A DNA stretch of 64,000 bases from Lagopus muta (taxonomy: Eukaryota; Chordata; Aves; Galliformes; Phasianidae). A model generated the notes under the pieces. That model was not told the DNA's origin. It was given only the letters and a program-made list of their open reading frames with translations, and ran no database searches. The stretch is from NCBI RefSeq assembly GCF_023343835.1, contig NC_064437.1, positions 24,031,001 through 24,095,000 of the forward strand, read 5' to 3'. The position numbers were made by a program, and so were the translations under genes. Positions 13,311 to 25,926 of this stretch are shown one piece after another; position 1 is the first letter of the stretch; the number at the start of each line of letters is the position of its first letter.

Positions 13311-16300
13311 ATGGGCTCGGAGAACAGTGCTTTAAAGAGCTACACGCTGGAAGAGCCGCCGTTCGTGCTGCCAACTGGACACACCATTTATCCAGCTGTG
13401 CTGCAAGATGGCAAACTTGCTTCTGTCTTTGTGTACAAGCAGGAGAACGAGGACGTGGTTAATAAAGCTGCCAAGGTACTGTAGCGGGCGTGCTGGGAAA
13501 GACTTAGAGCTGGGCTTTCTTCTTCTTGCAGAGGTGGGAAGTGGTTAATGAGGGCCAAAGCCTTGGGCTGAGGGAAGGAGTTATCAGGGTTATCCCTGGC
13601 CATGTGGTAGGGAAGAAGGGGGTCAGCAGCCGCAAAGCTGCTGCACTGCGCGGTGCTGACGAGCAGCGTTCAGATAACAGCACCTGCAGGCATCCTCAGG
13701 GCCGATCTCTTCCTGCAAATCCAAAAATCAGAGTCTTTCTGAGCCAGGCTCCAAATATTGTATTTATTCTTCTGTGTAAGCGCCCAGATGTGCTATGAAG
13801 TACTTTGCAATGAGCCAGTGTGCTGAGTGCTTGGTGAGCAGCAGGGTTGGCTGTCTAGATTCACGTAGGAAATGTGGCTAAGCTCTGCAGCCAACAGATG
13901 ACTGGATGAGATGTAATAGATGTTTTTGTTTCTGGAAGCACCTGAAAACCTTGCGCCACCCATGCCTTCTGCGCTTCCTCTCTTGCACTGTGGAAGCTAA
14001 TGGGATCCATTTGGTTACTGAACGTGTGAAGCCTTTGGAGACGGTCCTGGAGACACTTTCTTCTGCAGAGATCTGCGCAGGGATCTACGATGTGCTGCTG
14101 GCACTCACTTTCCTCCATGACAGGGTAGGTACCAGCAGCACCAGGCTTTGGTGGGAGCGAGGAGAAGTGTGGCAGAGGAGTGCTGTAGATGGACTTGCCT
14201 GGACAGCTGTCATTCCTAACTCCTTGCAAACACGCTCGCCTGCTGTAGTAGAAATGCTAAGTCACAGCATGAAGCAGTGATTGAGCACCTGGTGGGAAGG
14301 CAGGGCCAACCCAGGGGAGCTCAGATGTATGCAATGAATCTGAGTGACCAGAAGACCTGGAGCCAGGATCCACCCCTTCCCAGATCTCATTTAAGGGTTG
14401 GTGGGGGTGGGGGGGAGTAAGGGTATCTCGCTTGCCTAACTGAGGCCTTCCAAAGGTAAGCAGATTCTTTTCTTTTGTTTCTGCATCCACAGCTGCTACA
14501 CTTGTGCTCTTCCTCACTTGCTGCAGCCTGGGACTCTGCTAGCCCACTGTCACTGTTGTGTTTTCCATCACATTATAGCATTACACATGAATTTCACAGT
14601 TCTTTTAGGCTGAAGCTGCTAAAATTGTTGACTGTTTTTTAGAAGGAAGGCTAATTGAAAATAGGATGGCTTTAGGAAGTAAGGTTTGTAAATGGCAAGC
14701 TGCTTGCAGTGCTTCACGCTTATGGAGAGGGAGCGCTCAGCCATTGTATTTATTTACAGCTGTTGCCATGCGTCAGAGGTTGGTGTCACTGCTCCCTGTT
14801 CTGGTACTGTGTGTGTCCAGGACTGAACGTAAATTCCTGCTGGGAAGACTGGAGCTTTTGAGCTTGTTGGTAGCTGGAGGTTTTCTCTGGATTTACAGTT
14901 GCTCTGTAGAGGCTGTCACAGTTGGAGCTTTGTGTGCTCTAAAAACCCAGCTCTTCAGTGTGATATTTGCTGGTCACCTACAAAATCCCAAAGGGCATGT
15001 AGAATTGTGTGCTTTTTGGTAGCTTTTCTTTAGTTCCTCATTAGCTCTGATTAAGATTTTGCATCTTATGTCATTCTTCGTTGTGTTTTAGGGAAACCTC
15101 ACTCATAACAACGTCTGTTTATCGTCTGTGTTTGTAAGCGAGGACGGGCACTGGAAACTGGGAGGAATGGAAACAGTCTGTAACTTTAATGAAGCCACCC
15201 CAGAGGTAAGAGCCGAGCAGAGCACATCCCTCCAGTGCCTGGGAGGGGGCTCCTGGCCTGCCAGCATTGGGAAGGCTCACGTCCAGCTCCCAGCTGAATT
15301 GTTGCTCCAGGAGCACTACAGCTATTTGTGTCATCTAGATAAACTGAGACTAATTCCCGCTAGCCCCAAATCAGCTACTTTTCTAAGGGAGACAGCTGGC
15401 TGCAGGGTAGGTGAGGACTGGAGAGAGGGAGAACTCTTGTTCCCTTGGGCTGACAAAAAAAAAAAAAAAAGCATGGAGCAGGAAGATCCAAGTTGAAATA
15501 AATCAATAAGAATAATAATTTAAATGACTTCAGCTTTTGCTGTTGGCATCTTCATTGCTTTTACTGGTCTTGGCAGAAAGATTCTTGGTTTGATTTCTGC
15601 TGCATGCTGCGCAGAGTCATTGCTGCAGCCTGGCACTGTGCAGTGTGCGTATGTTGCCTTTTCTCCCCACGAATCCTTCACAAACTGTGCGGTGTTCCTC
15701 ACGTATCACCTTTCAGAAGGGATCAGACGGGCGCACAGCTGGTGTGTGTGGTGGTGCACAGCAATGCAAAGAGCCCAGCAGTGAAATCTGACTGGTAAAG
15801 GTCATGAAATCCTACCCCTGCTCAGATGGATTGTGGATGGTGGGACCTAAGACATAAAGGGATCAATTGGCTGTGGTGCCTTGAAGTTGCTTTCTGTCAG
15901 CCTGGTGCTTCACACCTGGTGCATTCGTAGTGTTTCCTGTCTGTGCAGAGCACAGTACGGCCTGCCCCTCGCTGCCAGCTGAAGGAGCAAGGGCCCGCGT
16001 TAGTCCTGGCCTGTGGGGAGAGCTCACTCCTGCTGCTTGGCCCAGATGGGCCCTGGAGGCAGCTCACGTCTCCCCTCTTCCCTTTCCAGTTCCTCTGTCA
16101 TGTCAAATCAGTGCGAGACCAGTCGTGCATCCCATGTGAGGAGATGGTAAGTGGCCTGCCTTCGTGGAGGAACTTGTTGCTGGTGACAAGTGACAGTGTT
16201 GTATTCAGAAAATAGTTTTCATTCAGACACTTTGTTTCCTTATGCCTAAATGGGAGAAGGCAGCTGCTGGATAATATCTGATTTATTTTCCTATCCCTGC

Positions 16301-19300
16301 TTCTGCTGAAAGTTGTTGACTTATAATTGCAGCATGTATTCAGGGGGGAATTGTTACACCGTGAAGCCATTCCTCCTTTGGGTTTTAAATTCCTTGGTGG
16401 AGGTTTTTTGTTTTTTGGTTCGTTTTTTGCAAAATGCTCTGCTTAACTGGGTACTTGGTGGAGCTTTGGAGGTATAAAAAGAATTGGAGAGCATTTGTGG
16501 GGGAATAGAAGTCTCTGGCAAGTATTTTGTGAACTCCTGCTTTGCTGATCTTGGTTCTTGGTTTTGTCTTTTGTTTTCAGTCTGTAGATTTCAAAATTCT
16601 GCCCAGCAGCTGCGGGCATGCAAGGGACGCCTACGCCTTTGGAGCCATGGTTGAAAATCTCCTGACAGCCCTAAATGATCAGGGTGAGCAATGACGTGTT
16701 TATCTGCAACATATGGACCTGTGAAGTTTATCCCTTGTGTATGTTGGCTGATGCAATTCTTGCTGCAGTTGACGTGTGTGGTGCAGGTTTAGTGGCCATC
16801 ACTGATCTTGGTGTCTGCTAGGTTAAAATCCAAACATCAGCAACTCCTTTATTCCCATTTTCCCCTGTTTGAATGTGGTCAGACAAGTGCTCCCAAATCT
16901 GTTCTGTAGCAGTCAGAGATTTGCACAGCTCTGCTCCCGCCAGAAACTTCACTGAGTGCTTAGGAACACAAATACATGGCACGTGGGTGCTATGTTCCAC
17001 AGCTGAGCAGGGGCAGGAAGCTTCTCAGAGGACAGTAACACTCCTTGGTGCCATGACAGACCAGCAGCATAGGGAGAAGGATGGAGATGCTGTTCTCTCT
17101 TCCTTTGGGAGCAAATATGAGTCGTTTTGCTATCAAACAGATTCTAAAAGTAAGTTTTCAGGAGAAGTGGAAGACTCCTGAGCATAGCTTATCCAGTGGT
17201 GAGAGAGAAATCTAATTGTAGATGCTCTGGCTTTCAGTTTCAGCAGATATTCTCTCCAGCTTTCAGCAAACCCTGCACTGTACGCTGCTGAATCCAGATC
17301 CAAAGTGTCGTCCTCCACTGTCCAGCTTACTGTCTCATGAATTCTTCAGGTAAGGAAAGAAAAATCTTGCCTCTTGGTACTGCTTGTTCCTGTTACGGGG
17401 CTCTTTGTTGAAGAGGGTCCTTAAGTTAAGAAAGCATTATCACCTTCCAGCTGAGGTGCTGAGTGTTAGCACTGGTGACAGTAGTGACAATCTACTTTTT
17501 TTTTTTTTTTTTTTTGCCTAGGAATGATTTTCTGGAAGTTGTGAACTTTCTGAAGACCTTAACACTAAAATCTGAGGAGGAGAAAACAGAATTTTTCAAG
17601 TAGGTGAAGGAACTGCAATCTGGAAGCTTATGTCAGAAATGCTTTTGTCACACGGGCATCAGGCAGAGCTGGGAAGACTAGTTGCCAGGGAAGTGGTTCC
17701 TCGGGTGCCAGATTCTGACTGCTTTGGCAGAATATTGTTTGCTCTGTAATGCTGTTTGAATTTCCTTCACTCCCTTTAGCAGCACTACCCCATCTCCCAT
17801 TGCGCAGTGGCAATCATCTGGAAAGTGCATTCATCTGCTGTAGTGCCACTGGGGGAGGGAGTGTGGTGTAACAATCTTGTTTGCTCGAGGTGGTGATCAG
17901 CCTGTCCTCTGGCTCCTTGCTGAGCTGCTCCAGGGTCCCGTTGCTTTACACAAAGGCTGTCTGCCCAGTTTCACAGTCTAAAATATCAGGAAACCTGTTT
18001 CAGTGTAGTGGAAGAAAAGAATTTTTCCTCAACTAATTATTAGAAGTAGCTTTCTTTTGAGCATGACTTCGTTTAAAAAGTGAAATGTAGCACCAGACAC
18101 ATTGAAGGCTGAAGTTTTCTTTCATGTAGGCAGATCTTGGTAAAACAATAATGAGAATTTTGGATAAGACTTGTCGAGTGAATTAATTTTGTGGTCCCAG
18201 CCTCCTGTGGGCAAAGCTGCTGTCTGTAATGGATGTCCAGGCTGCTGAAGTGCAGCACCTGCAGGAAATCCTATTGTCGTATTCTCCAGATTTCTTTTCT
18301 ATAAGAGAAGCTTCCATTTAGTCATGGCATTACCTGGCCTGAGAAGGGGAGAAGCTGAATTTTTCTTTCATGCTCTTCTGGCTGCCTCTAAAATGCATTA
18401 GCTGGATGTGATTTCAATATGGGATTTCCTTTTTTACAAGGGAAACTTATGTAGAAGCTCAGGCAGGCCCCCAAAAGAGGGGAAGGCAGTACAATGAGAA
18501 ATGGTCGTAAATGCATGAGAGGCCACTTTGATACCAGTTGCTCTCTCCTGGAACACAGGTTCCTGCTGGACAGAGTGGCTGGCTTGTCAGAGGAGCTGAT
18601 AGCATCACGGCTGGTGCCTCTTCTACTCAATCAACTTGTGTTTGCTGAACCTGTAGCTGTCAGGAGTTTTCTTCCTCATCTGCTGGGGCCAAAGAAAGGT
18701 GATCTTTAAATGCTTTATTCAAAATTATTACTGACAGTTTTTGAATTAATTTGGTGGTCATTCCACTGAATCATGAAGTAGTGCTGTTTGTTTAACAAGA
18801 ACAAATTCTCTAATGCACAGAACTAGAGAGGAGAGTTATGTGAGCTTCCCCATTTGAAGTGCTTTTCCACTGTTTTGCTGATGCTAGGTGAGAATTACAA
18901 ATTGCCCAGGCTTTTTCCCCGTGTTTAAGTGTCACCCCACCTGCCCAGTGAGACACTGAGCCTGGGCTGTACAGCCCTGCACTGATTCTCTTCTGTCATC
19001 TCTAAGGGAGATGTTCAGCATGTCTTGCTGGATCTACAGCAACCTCTGGCCGTGCTGCTTGCTTCCACTCTCTTATAGTTTACCTAAATAACTATTGGTA
19101 TTTCAGGCAAGCAATACTTCTTATGACTGCTGCTAAGCTTTCAGAGCCATAGCTGTCAAGCAAAAGATGCTGGCTGTCTCTCCTCGACTCAGACTCAGCA
19201 CTGGGGTGATGCTGTAGATTTCAGCTGTAACAGTCTCTCACTGAATAGCTTTTGGAAAAGCTGCCTGTGGTTTTCAATGCAGTCTTTCCCCATCTCTTCC

Positions 19301-22300
19301 CTAGAGCAAACTGGAGAAAACCAGACCAGCTGCCTCCTGTCGCCAGCCTTGTTCCAGACTCACGTGATTCCTGTGCTGCTGAAGCTCTTTGAGGTTCATG
19401 AGGAGCACGTGCGGATGGTGTTGCTGTCTCACATTCATGCCTATGCAGAACTGTTCTCTCGGGAAGAGTTGAAAAACATCATATTGCCACAGGTTAAGGA
19501 TGGGAAAGCAATACATGGTGTATATCCGAGTATATGGGATTTCTGCTGCTCTATTGGCTCTTAGCTCAAAACTAAGTTCTCGCAGCACTGGCAGCAAACA
19601 GTTTCCAGCCTCCTTTTACACAAGCCCTAAGTGTGACACCCCCCCCCGATCCGGAGTGCTGTTTCTGTTAAACCTCATGCCTCTGACACATCCACTGCTT
19701 GTGCTGATTGGTACCTGTCAGCTTGGACTGCAGCCTCACAACAAGAGATGTGGCATTTCTGTTTCACAGAACACTGCAGCTGTCAGCAGGGAGCGATCGG
19801 TCTGAGCTCTCCAAATGCTATGACTGTGTACTCTTTAGCTTTCACACAAAGTGGAGGGCTGGTATTCTGGCATAAAATAATGTCCAAAATCCACTAAGAG
19901 CTTCAGGAGATCTTAGAATTGAAAAGTGCTGCAAGTATAACATGTATAGAGGGGGGAGGAAAAAAGTGGGGAAAACAGGATGTTCTGTTCTTGATAACGT
20001 TGACCCATTCTTGCTGTAGGTATTGCTGGGCCTTCGAGACACTAGTGACTCTATTGTGGCAATAACACTACACAGCTTAGCAGTTCTTGTCTCCCTGCTT
20101 GGACCTGAAGTGGTTGTAGGTGGTGAAAGAACAAAGATTTTCAAAAGCTCTGCACCAAGTTTCATGAAAACTGCTGATCTCTCCCCAGAAGGTGAGTGAG
20201 TGATGTGAGCTCTTTTGGGATTCGTGTTGTTTTTGTCCCTGCAACGCGGGTGGAATTTCTTGGTTGAATAATCTTTTTCTGTTAGGTTAATTAAAGGAAA
20301 CCTAATTTGCCCCTAAACTGCAAGGAAAGGTGTGCAAAGGAAATTATGTTAAAGTGCAGTTGTCTTTAGTGGAAGAGCTGTGCTGTACTCCTCTGAGATT
20401 TACATACTTGCATCCAAGTAGTTGTTCAGTATTTCCTCTGTCCTTCATGCTTTTTAAAAGCAGTAAATTTCATCCTCTTCCCCTCGATTTCTGTTTGTAG
20501 ATTGGAAAAGAAATACAAACTTCCCTATTTTCTCAGCTCTCTGGAGGCTTTTCACCTAATCCAAACGAAGAAAGTAGTCTGTGCACCTGCTAGATAACTT
20601 GGAACCAAGTGTACTAAGGGAAAACTTTTCTGCATGTTGAAATAATACTTGTAGCTGGAGGGAATCATTTGCTCTATTTTAGACATAAAGCATAGATACC
20701 TATGTGAAATGCATGATGGAGATGAATTTTTTTTTTCAGTGTAAATGTTTTTGTCCTGCTTGTGTGTACTGATAACTGCTGCTTCTCATTAAAATCTGTG
20801 GATGGTTCATTGCAGTGTTTTTTTATGTTACTGTAGTAGACTGTAGTAAATAAAAACCTTCATCTTCTATGCTAAGAAGAGATGCATTTTTCAGAATATG
20901 TTTAAAATTGGACCTGATTTAACTGTTGATGGAGGGGTGGGGGTATTGAAAATCAACCCTTTGTCCTCAACAGTGAGTGGTGATGTACAAAAAGGAGTAC
21001 TAAATGCTGCATAGATGACACTCAATGAGATGTTTGTCTATGCTCCTTAAAGGATGCACCCTTTATGGAGGGCTCATGTTTTGTGTATCAGTTGCAGTCC
21101 TTTCCCGTGCTGTGAGTTGGCTGGCATCACGCAGCATCAGGTGGAGACAGCAGTGACCCAAGCCCTTCTATTGCATCTTTGAAAGGATGGGAGCAGGGGC
21201 TTAAACAGCTGAAGCCAGTGTTAGTGCATCAGTGACAGTATGCTACAACCCCCCGCAATGATCTGGAACCAGATGCTTGCTCACTGTTCTGACCGGCCCA
21301 GGAAAACAAGCCTGCCTCATGCAGCTTCAGTGTGCAGCCTTTAACGTTCCCTCCATCATACCTCACCTTGGGTGCATCATACAAGTAAGGCTGTCATACA
21401 GCCTTTGGGATAAAGCCTCTTGTTCTTGCTCTACTCCTGCCCAGACATAAAGAGTTTGTGCAGTGGCATTATGCTTTCAATTGTGACTGCTATGCTTTCA
21501 TATGAGGCAGACTGGGAGATTGGTGTCGCCATGCATCCAACTGGATCCAGCTGTGTGGCAGACAGCCTTTTTCTAAGCGTCTAATTCAGATCATGTTGTT
21601 TGTTCACTGTGAGTACCTTGAAAGAACAGAGCAGCAAAAACTGACCCATTTACATTGCCTGAACTTTGTACTGGTGAGAGCTGCAGGAACAGTAGTATTG
21701 TTATGTATAGATAAGAGGTGCAGTTTTTGCATTGCAGTGCCAGTCTTTGGTATTGCTCATCTCTGTAATAAATAAAACTCCAATGCCATGGGCAGTTTCA
21801 ACTGAGATTGCCAACACACCTGGTGGACTTAATGGCCTTTCTTTTGTCCCTGCAGACTCACCAACTCATGCTGTAAGCAATCAGAGACATCAAACCTCTT
21901 GGCCTTTGAAGAACAATTCCAGCGTGCTCCCTGTCTCTGGAAATGCAGTTGTCAAGAAGCATTCTGTGCAACAAGACAATCCACTGGCTTTAAAGACAGG
22001 TAAAACTTGGACCTATCTCTTCCTTTTTAGAAACCAAGCGTCCTACAAATGAAAAGTTGGTTGAGAAATGTGAATTTTGCCCATGTGCTGTCTGAAAGGA
22101 AGGTAATAGTGAGGGAAAGAGCACATGACCCTTGACTTTCTAGGGAATAGTTATTTGGGAATCTGATGATTACACGCATTGATGCTTGGCCTGCTTTGGA
22201 TTTTTGTGTTTCCATACCCTAGGATCTCTGCTGTTCTTTTTCACCTCTCCACAACATGGCAGAGACCCTCCTGCAGACTGTTGCCTCTGTGATTATTTGT

Positions 22301-24811
22301 AGGTCAGCTCATTCTCTGACTTCAGAAGCTGACTCTGTTTGCTTTCATGGCGTTTTTTCAGTCCTTTATTGCCCTTCTCTCAATCACTTAATGATGTCTG
22401 CCAGCTGCCAGTTTTTAATGCCCCCCACTTTGCAGACAGGAAGATGGCTGTGCTTTCTAATTTGAGAAGGGCTCAGCACTGAAACATCTTCGCAATTACT
22501 GTTACTTTCTGAACTGGCAAATGCTTTATGTCCATGCCAGGTGCCATCTGCTGATGTCAACCACACTTGCCTTTCTGAAATGCATATATAACACCTTTAT
22601 CCTCCACAGGTGAGCAAACCACTCAGCTCCCCCTTAATGGAGTTCCTGGGAGCATTAATGTGCTTGGGAGCAGCAGGAGCTCTTTAACTACCTCCGAAAA
22701 GCCAGCAGAGGAGTGGCCAGACTGGAGTGAGCCAGAGGAGACAGATACTGAGAAAACTGTGAACATCCAAATTCAGCCCCAAAAACCACAGGGCAGCACA
22801 GGACCTTATTTTGTTGAACACGATGTAGATGAGAAGCCTTGGGATGACTTTGAGCCCAGCAGCCCTCATACTGACCTGACCTCAGGAAACTGCTTCACTG
22901 TGACACAAGCTGATGCAGCTGAAATGCGAAGGACTCTCCCGGGTACCCATCAACAGAGCAAAGAGTTAGATAGCCTCAAAGTGAGTCCCTCAACAAAGTC
23001 CTCCCCTAAGAACAGCTGGAACAGTGACAAGCGGGACCATCAAGGACAACTAGGAAAAACTGTGCTGCCCAAACAAACCTTAGAGGAAAGATTGAAGTCT
23101 TCATCAGAGTCTGGCCTAGGAGAAGAATTCACCATCAAAGTGAAGAGGAAACCAGTGCAAGACCCTGAGCTGGACTGGTTTGCTGACATGATACCAGACA
23201 TTAAACCTTCTTCAGCAGTCTTGATTTTACCTGATGCGAGGACAGAAGCAGTTGTTCCCAGTCACCCTGGTGCAGAATCCAGCAGAGAAGGTGCCTCCCA
23301 GAATGCGCTGTTTTCATCCAAATTTGCAGCAGTTGATGTTAGTGAGGTAAGAGCTTATAGACAGCGGGGTTTAAACAAATGCACATTTGAGAGGGTTCTA
23401 AAGCACATACATCGAACAACATGCTGTTGTGGCAGCAGCAGGCTCCATACATCACATGTCATATATCATATAGCTGATAGCCTGAGGAAGTATCAGCAAC
23501 GCAGGGCTGTACAGTTGTGAATACAAGATACTGAGTTCTGGATGATGCCTCTTATCAAGCACAGGGTAATTCCGTGGGCTGCCACAGCAGCAAGGCAGCC
23601 ATGTTAAGGAACAGTAAGGAAATTGATTACGGAATTCTAAGTTAAATCTCTGACTTTAGTTTGTGCTGCTGTATCCTGCATGCTAGGACCCTACGTGGCT
23701 TTAGGGTGAGTCTTTTGTCAGACAGGGGAAGTGAAATAAGGCTGCATACTGTCTGCTGAACAAACGTGGCCCTAAGCACTGAGAGACAGGGGCTTCTAAG
23801 CACAGAGGATATTCAAGGCTCTGTTGCTGGTGGTTATTTATAATGCTAGCAGGTTTTTCCAGAAGAAAGAGTGAAGAAATAATACCTGAAATAATACAGA
23901 GAAAAGCTTTTTGGAGCCTTGTTTTCAGGAAGGATTAGGTGAGGCATTTCTCCCATTCATAGACCTGGGAGGCAGTTTTATAAGCTGCCTTTCCGGGTAA
24001 GCAGATAAATGCATCTAGCTCCAGCTCTAGGGCTTCACAGACTGCTTCTGTTCACTAGGGAGGGAAGGTAGCACTTCCACCTGAACACTTAACCTCCATT
24101 AGGGAATAGATATTGACTTCGAGTTGTTTTGCTGAGTTGGCCCTAGGAGAGTTAGCACAGTGGTAGCATGAGGAGAGGAGCCTTACGTCTAAATTGAGGT
24201 TGTTTACAACATTTGAAAATGAGACTTGATTTTTCAGATGCACTGTTGTGATATCTACCTCATTTCATGGGATCCACTTATTGTAGTGCAGACAAGGCTC
24301 TTGGAGTAGCAGAGAGTGAGATCAAAGTCAGAGTGCTAGAGTACAGCAGGACAACAGCTGTTTCTTACGAGGAAGGGAAAGAAGTCTATTTTATAGCATC
24401 CTGTTCTTAATGAAAAGTGGTTTTGATAGAAACAAAGCTTGATTTAAGTTTAGGAGGAAACCATAAGAAATTCCTTGTATTTAAAGTGTTTCCTTTTACA
24501 GTTAGAAATCCTTCAAGATGAAAAGCTGTAAATTCCAGTGCTTTGTTTTTGGTTTCTGAGGGGCTTTCTGTGTAAAGCCCAGGTGCTCGAAGGGGCAAAG
24601 AAGAGGGTGCCTTTCTCTTCAAACATTGTGAAAAATGTCTTGCTCTGCCATCACAAGTTGGCCTGGTTGCCGCCTGTCTCCTGTAGCTGCATTGAGAACA
24701 GAATTACAGTGTGCATGCCTTAATGTTGATAATTTTACATGATTCTAGGCTGAAGCTGCAGGCTGGGGTGAAGAAGAAGAGTTGAACTGGGAAGATGATG
24801 CTAACTGGTAA
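13311..24811 (+). CDS. SCYL3: SCY1-like pseudokinase 3 (PACE-1), 752 aa, 13 coding exons
   Basis: Coding exons are 13311-13475, 13939-14124, 15092-15205, 16090-16146, 16581-16683, 17238-17349, 17522-17599, 18559-18698, 19305-19492, 20020-20191, 21856-21999, 22610-23346 and 24749-24811. All junctions are GT-AG and the sum is 2259 nt in one open frame. SCYL3 associates with Golgi membranes and with the ezrin C-terminus and is linked to cell migration. The start [10 protein letters not shown] gives an N-myristoylation signal at Gly2. Residues 1 to about 250 are kinase-like with the beta-3 Lys43. The catalytic loop reads THNNVCLS where an active kinase has HRDLKPEN, and the DFG site reads GGM, so it is a pseudokinase. 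HEAT-type helices cover about 270-440. A long Ser/Glu-rich tail comes mostly from one 737-nt exon, and the protein ends in an acidic [10 protein letters not shown]. Human SCYL3 is close in length (about 740 aa). The exon at 17522 is preceded by a run of 20 T. Confidence 0.97.
14270..14400. repeat. Unclassified interspersed repeat, copy B
   Basis: The text from 'AGTGATTGAGCACCTGG' on resembles the stretch starting near 3168 ('AGTGATGGAGCACCTAA') over about 90 bp, including 'CCAACCCAGGGGAGC' against 'CCAGCCCAGGGAGC' and a shared '..ACCAGAAG'. The two copies lie 11 kb apart in introns of different genes. I cannot name the family; a non-autonomous transposon or LTR piece is possible. Confidence 0.5.
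15455..15470. repeat. Poly(A) tract in SCYL3 intron 3
   Basis: This is a pure run of 16 A in an intron, with no element recognised next to it. Confidence 0.9.
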
Positions 24812-25450
24812 TGGGACTGAAAGAGACAAAGGCAATTTATGCTGTGTTGGAATCTGTAAGAGAAGTTGCTGCTTCTACACTATAATGGATAAGTACCTCA
24901 GCACTGCTTTTGTGAAAAGGCAGGCACTTGCTGCAGCAGCCAGCAAAATCCCAGGGGGCCCAATCCCTTCTAATGGATGCTCCTTTCCAATCTGTGCCAA
25001 AAAATGCAGGGGGGTGAGGCCTGCACTTGAGCAATAGGCCCAGCTGTGGTGTGTGCCATGCTGCTGGAGAGAGGAACAGCAGGATGGGTGCATTGGTGCT
25101 GACATGTTGATGGAGGCTGAGTGGTGGTGCAAGCAAAACTCATCTCTGCTCTGATGACAATAAATGAAAATTGTTCTGATTTACCCGTTTATTGGGCTTG
25201 TTATTTTTGTTGCTTTTTTTTTTTTCCCTGGCAAGAAAGCCCTTAGAAATTGATCCTTGTAACATTTTAGCTGTAAGATGATTTTAAAATTAATCTGTAC
25301 AACATATTTATTTCTGTTTATGAAACTCTTTCCATGAATTGCATAAAAGGTGCTAGGAAATGCACGGTGAAGGACTGTTCAACTCAAACCATTTAAGCGC
25401 CACATTTATTCTGCTCTTAACTGTGATGAATAAAGATTATTTTTAAAAGA
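24812..25450 (+). other. SCYL3: SCYL3 3' UTR with two poly(A) signals
   Basis: This is non-coding sequence after the SCYL3 stop. AATAAA hexamers occur at 25159-25164 and 25429-25434. The second lies beyond the opposing FIRRM signal at 25405-25410, so the two 3' UTRs would overlap if both distal sites are used. Confidence 0.7.
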
Positions 25451-25926
25451 TGACCCTAGTCTGGAGTAGAACCAACAGTGTTCAGAGAACAGCATAGAGC
25501 CTTATGTTGTTATTTTTAAGTGTATTTTAAAATATTAACACACAGCACCTACTGCTCATCCCATGTGTGACAGGAACAATGGTAACTGTTATTTTCACAA
25601 CAGATTCAAACGTAGCAATATTCAAAATAAAATTTCATGAAACGTTTATCATCACAGCAGAGCTTAAGATGACTAACCTAGACAGCAGCAGTGTACAAAA
25701 GTCAGCTCAGAGGTGTCCATTAAAACATACTGTTCATCCAGACAGCAGGTATGTAAGATGGGCCTCAGTTCATTTGGGGATATTAACCAAGACTTAGCAG
25801 TGCAGCAGAGCATCGCCTCATGTCACAGTTTTTTTCTTCTCCAGCAGCCATGGTACAAACAAAGCATCAGTTCCCTCACAACAGAGAGCTGAAAGGTTTC
25901 AGCATCTCTCACACCCCATTGCCACC
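25390..25926 (-). other. FIRRM: FIRRM 3' UTR with poly(A) signal on the minus strand
   Basis: This is non-coding sequence after the FIRRM stop. The minus-strand AATAAA (plus TTTATT) at 25405-25410 is the nearest clear signal; another is at 25307-25312. Use of either would place the end inside, or right beside, the SCYL3 3' UTR. Confidence 0.6.
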
